From the NCBI GenBank assembly GCA_020028195.1, contig JAHWYE010000115.1, forward strand, positions 1 to 5,953: a stretch of DNA of 5,953 bases, read 5' to 3'. The notes under the pieces are model-generated. The model worked only from the letters and a program-made list of their open reading frames with translations, did no database searches and was not told the origin of the DNA. A program made the translations under genes and the position numbers. This document shows, one piece after another, positions 5,134-5,953 of the stretch. The DNA comes from Nitrospirota bacterium (GTDB lineage Bacteria; Nitrospirota; Nitrospiria; Nitrospirales; Nitrospiraceae). How positions within the stretch are numbered: the first letter of the stretch is position 1; each line of letters starts with the position of its first letter.

Positions 5134-5721
5134 ATGACGTATAAAAAACTGGTGTGGGGAGCCGTTGCGCTAGTTCTGGTCGGGACAAGTTCGATCATGC
5201 TTAGGGCAGCCGAGACTTCGGGCCCGGCGGCCAGCATACCTCTGGACACGGTCACGGACTACATCCATGCCGTGATCCAGGCAGACCGGGAAATTTACAC
5301 GAAAAATGTTGTGGAGAGGATGCAGGCTAAAGGCATTGTGGTCGCTTCAGAGGACTGGCAGGTGAAGAACACCCTCCCACTTCCAGCCCAGTTCTTGATC
5401 GACTCGGCCCATTTAGTGGCAAGAACGACAAACATTCGGGTCCGATTGGTAAGCCTGTGGCCGATCAACAAACAGAATGGACCGGCCACTGAGTTCGAGC
5501 GAACAGGGCTCGCGAACGTTATTTCGCAGCCAGACCGTCCTCACACTGGATTTTTCGAGAACGGACGGAAGTGGTACTTCCAAGCGCTCTATTCCGACAG
5601 GGCTGTCTCTCAGGCCTGCATAGGGTGCCATAACGCACACCCGGACAGCCCAAAGCGGAACTTCAAGCAGAATGATGTCATGGGTGGGATTCTGATCACC
5701 ATCCCAGCAGCGGGTCAATAA
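5134..5721 (+). CDS. exported Tll0287-like (DUF3365) c-type haem protein
   Basis: The 195-residue protein starts with a signal peptide or signal anchor (MTYKK, then hydrophobic LVWGAVALVLVGTSSIMLRA, possible cleavage after LRA at about residue 25). The rest is a PAS-like Tll0287/DUF3365 domain. Landmarks are DREIYTKNVVERMQ (51-64), LPLPAQFLID (81-90), VRLVSLWPINKQNGPATEFE (103-122), KWYFQALYSDRAVSQ (146-160), CIGCHNAHPDSP (162-173) and NDVMGGILITIP (180-191). Cys162, Cys165 and His166 form the CxxCH site for covalent haem c, placing the mature domain outside the cytoplasmic membrane. Family members sense redox or gases, often as the sensor part of kinases; here the domain stands alone. The gene begins 9 bases after the stop of a dead kinase, so its original signalling partner may be lost, or it may now act in electron transfer. 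The ATG is supported by GAGGTG at 5123-5128. The reading frame is intact with all key residues. Confidence 0.9.
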   Translation: MTYKKLVWGAVALVLVGTSSIMLRAAETSGPAASIPLDTVTDYIHAVIQADREIYTKNVVERMQAKGIVVASEDWQVKNTLPLPAQFLIDSAHLVARTTNIRVRLVSLWPINKQNGPATEFERTGLANVISQPDRPHTGFFENGRKWYFQALYSDRAVSQACIGCHNAHPDSPKRNFKQNDVMGGILITIPAAGQ

Positions 5722-5850
5722 TTTCGTCGGTTGCCTGGCGGGCAGCGGTACAGTAGCAGGGTGTTGAAAAATCTGTCTCTAAGCTCTTGCACTGTCCAGC
5801 GCATCGTTCTGTCGGTTGAGAGAGAAGCGCCGCAAGGAACCCACCTGTCC

Positions 5851-5953
5851 ATGGCCGAGTTGTGCAAGCGCCGGCGGCTGAAGTGACACCGCAAGTTTGG
5901 CCGTCCAACTGGCCTGGGAATTCGGCCTTACGTTTGTCGGCTTGCTGCTCGGC
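5851..5953 (+). pseudogene. possible 5' end of an AtpZ/AtpI-like small membrane protein, apparently broken; continues off the window
   Basis: The last 57 bases (5897-5953) read LAVQLAWEFGLTFVGLLLG, a Gly-containing membrane helix of the kind that opens AtpZ/AtpI proteins encoded ahead of F0F1 ATP synthase genes. No ATG or GTG precedes it in frame before a TGA at 5879-5881; only TTG at 5897 is available. A neighbouring frame starts with ATG at 5851 (MAELCKRRRLK), meets TGA at 5884-5886, then reads HRKFG. Joined together these look like one basic N-terminus plus helix, interrupted by a Trp-to-stop change and a frameshift. With so little sequence, the family call and the broken state are both tentative. 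A TTG-started intact gene or a sequencing error would be alternatives. Confidence 0.3.

Noticed and set aside
5750..5775. AGGGTGTTGAAAAA near 5756-5769 as the terminal repeat of an insertion sequence.
   Set aside because: It resembles ends I have seen on some elements, but no matching inverted end or transposase is in the window.

Overview
The window reads as a GC-rich bacterial chromosome segment. Gene content (a GlmL/MutL-family ATPase, SelO, a PilZ protein, a coiled-coil lipoprotein, a Tll0287-like c-type haem protein and a possible AtpZ-like start) fits an environmental Gram-negative. A Nitrospira-type (Nitrospirota) host is my best guess, but it is an inference from gene types only, with low to moderate confidence.

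Layout. On the minus strand, 1372 down to 1 carries a two-gene unit: a 123-residue protein of unknown function whose TGA overlaps the ATG of a GlmL/MutL-family ASKHA ATPase that runs off the left edge. A near-consensus sigma-70 promoter (TTGACT, 17-base spacer, TATAAT) lies just upstream of the small gene and fixes its start. Everything from 1527 on reads rightward: the protein AMPylase SelO (1527-3026), a small PilZ-domain protein (3102-3443), a proline-rich coiled-coil lipoprotein with a tryptophan-rich tail (3686-4438), a decayed region (4449-5124), an exported Tll0287-like haem protein (5134-5721), and at the right edge a short piece resembling the start of an AtpZ/AtpI-type membrane protein whose 5' end looks broken.

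The most informative part is 4449-5124, which a gene caller would leave nearly empty. Read across frames, 4449-4698 keeps the order of the C-terminal end of an NtrC-type sigma-54 response regulator (a V-[K]-E-L-E stretch, an ERA-T-I segment, LPMSI, then a Fis-type helix-turn-helix). The stretch 4800-5124 keeps, in order, the N, G1 (DTG), F (xCDPP), G2 (GLAI) and terminal strands of a histidine-kinase ATPase domain. Both are broken by frameshifts and stops. A dead two-component system therefore sits directly before the intact haem-sensor-like gene, whose ATG is 9 bases after the kinase stop codon; the three may once have formed one sensory unit.

Between the two remnants is one copy of an 81-base direct repeat (4699-4779). 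The other copy (3417-3497, 72 of 81 bases identical by hand alignment) begins inside the PilZ gene and supplies its last eight codons and stop. Both end in TGATTGCAAGACC, which suggests a mobile or REP/RAYT-type boundary. The stretch 5722-5850 holds nothing I can identify. No tRNA, rRNA, CRISPR array, convincing rho-independent terminator or intact transposase was found.
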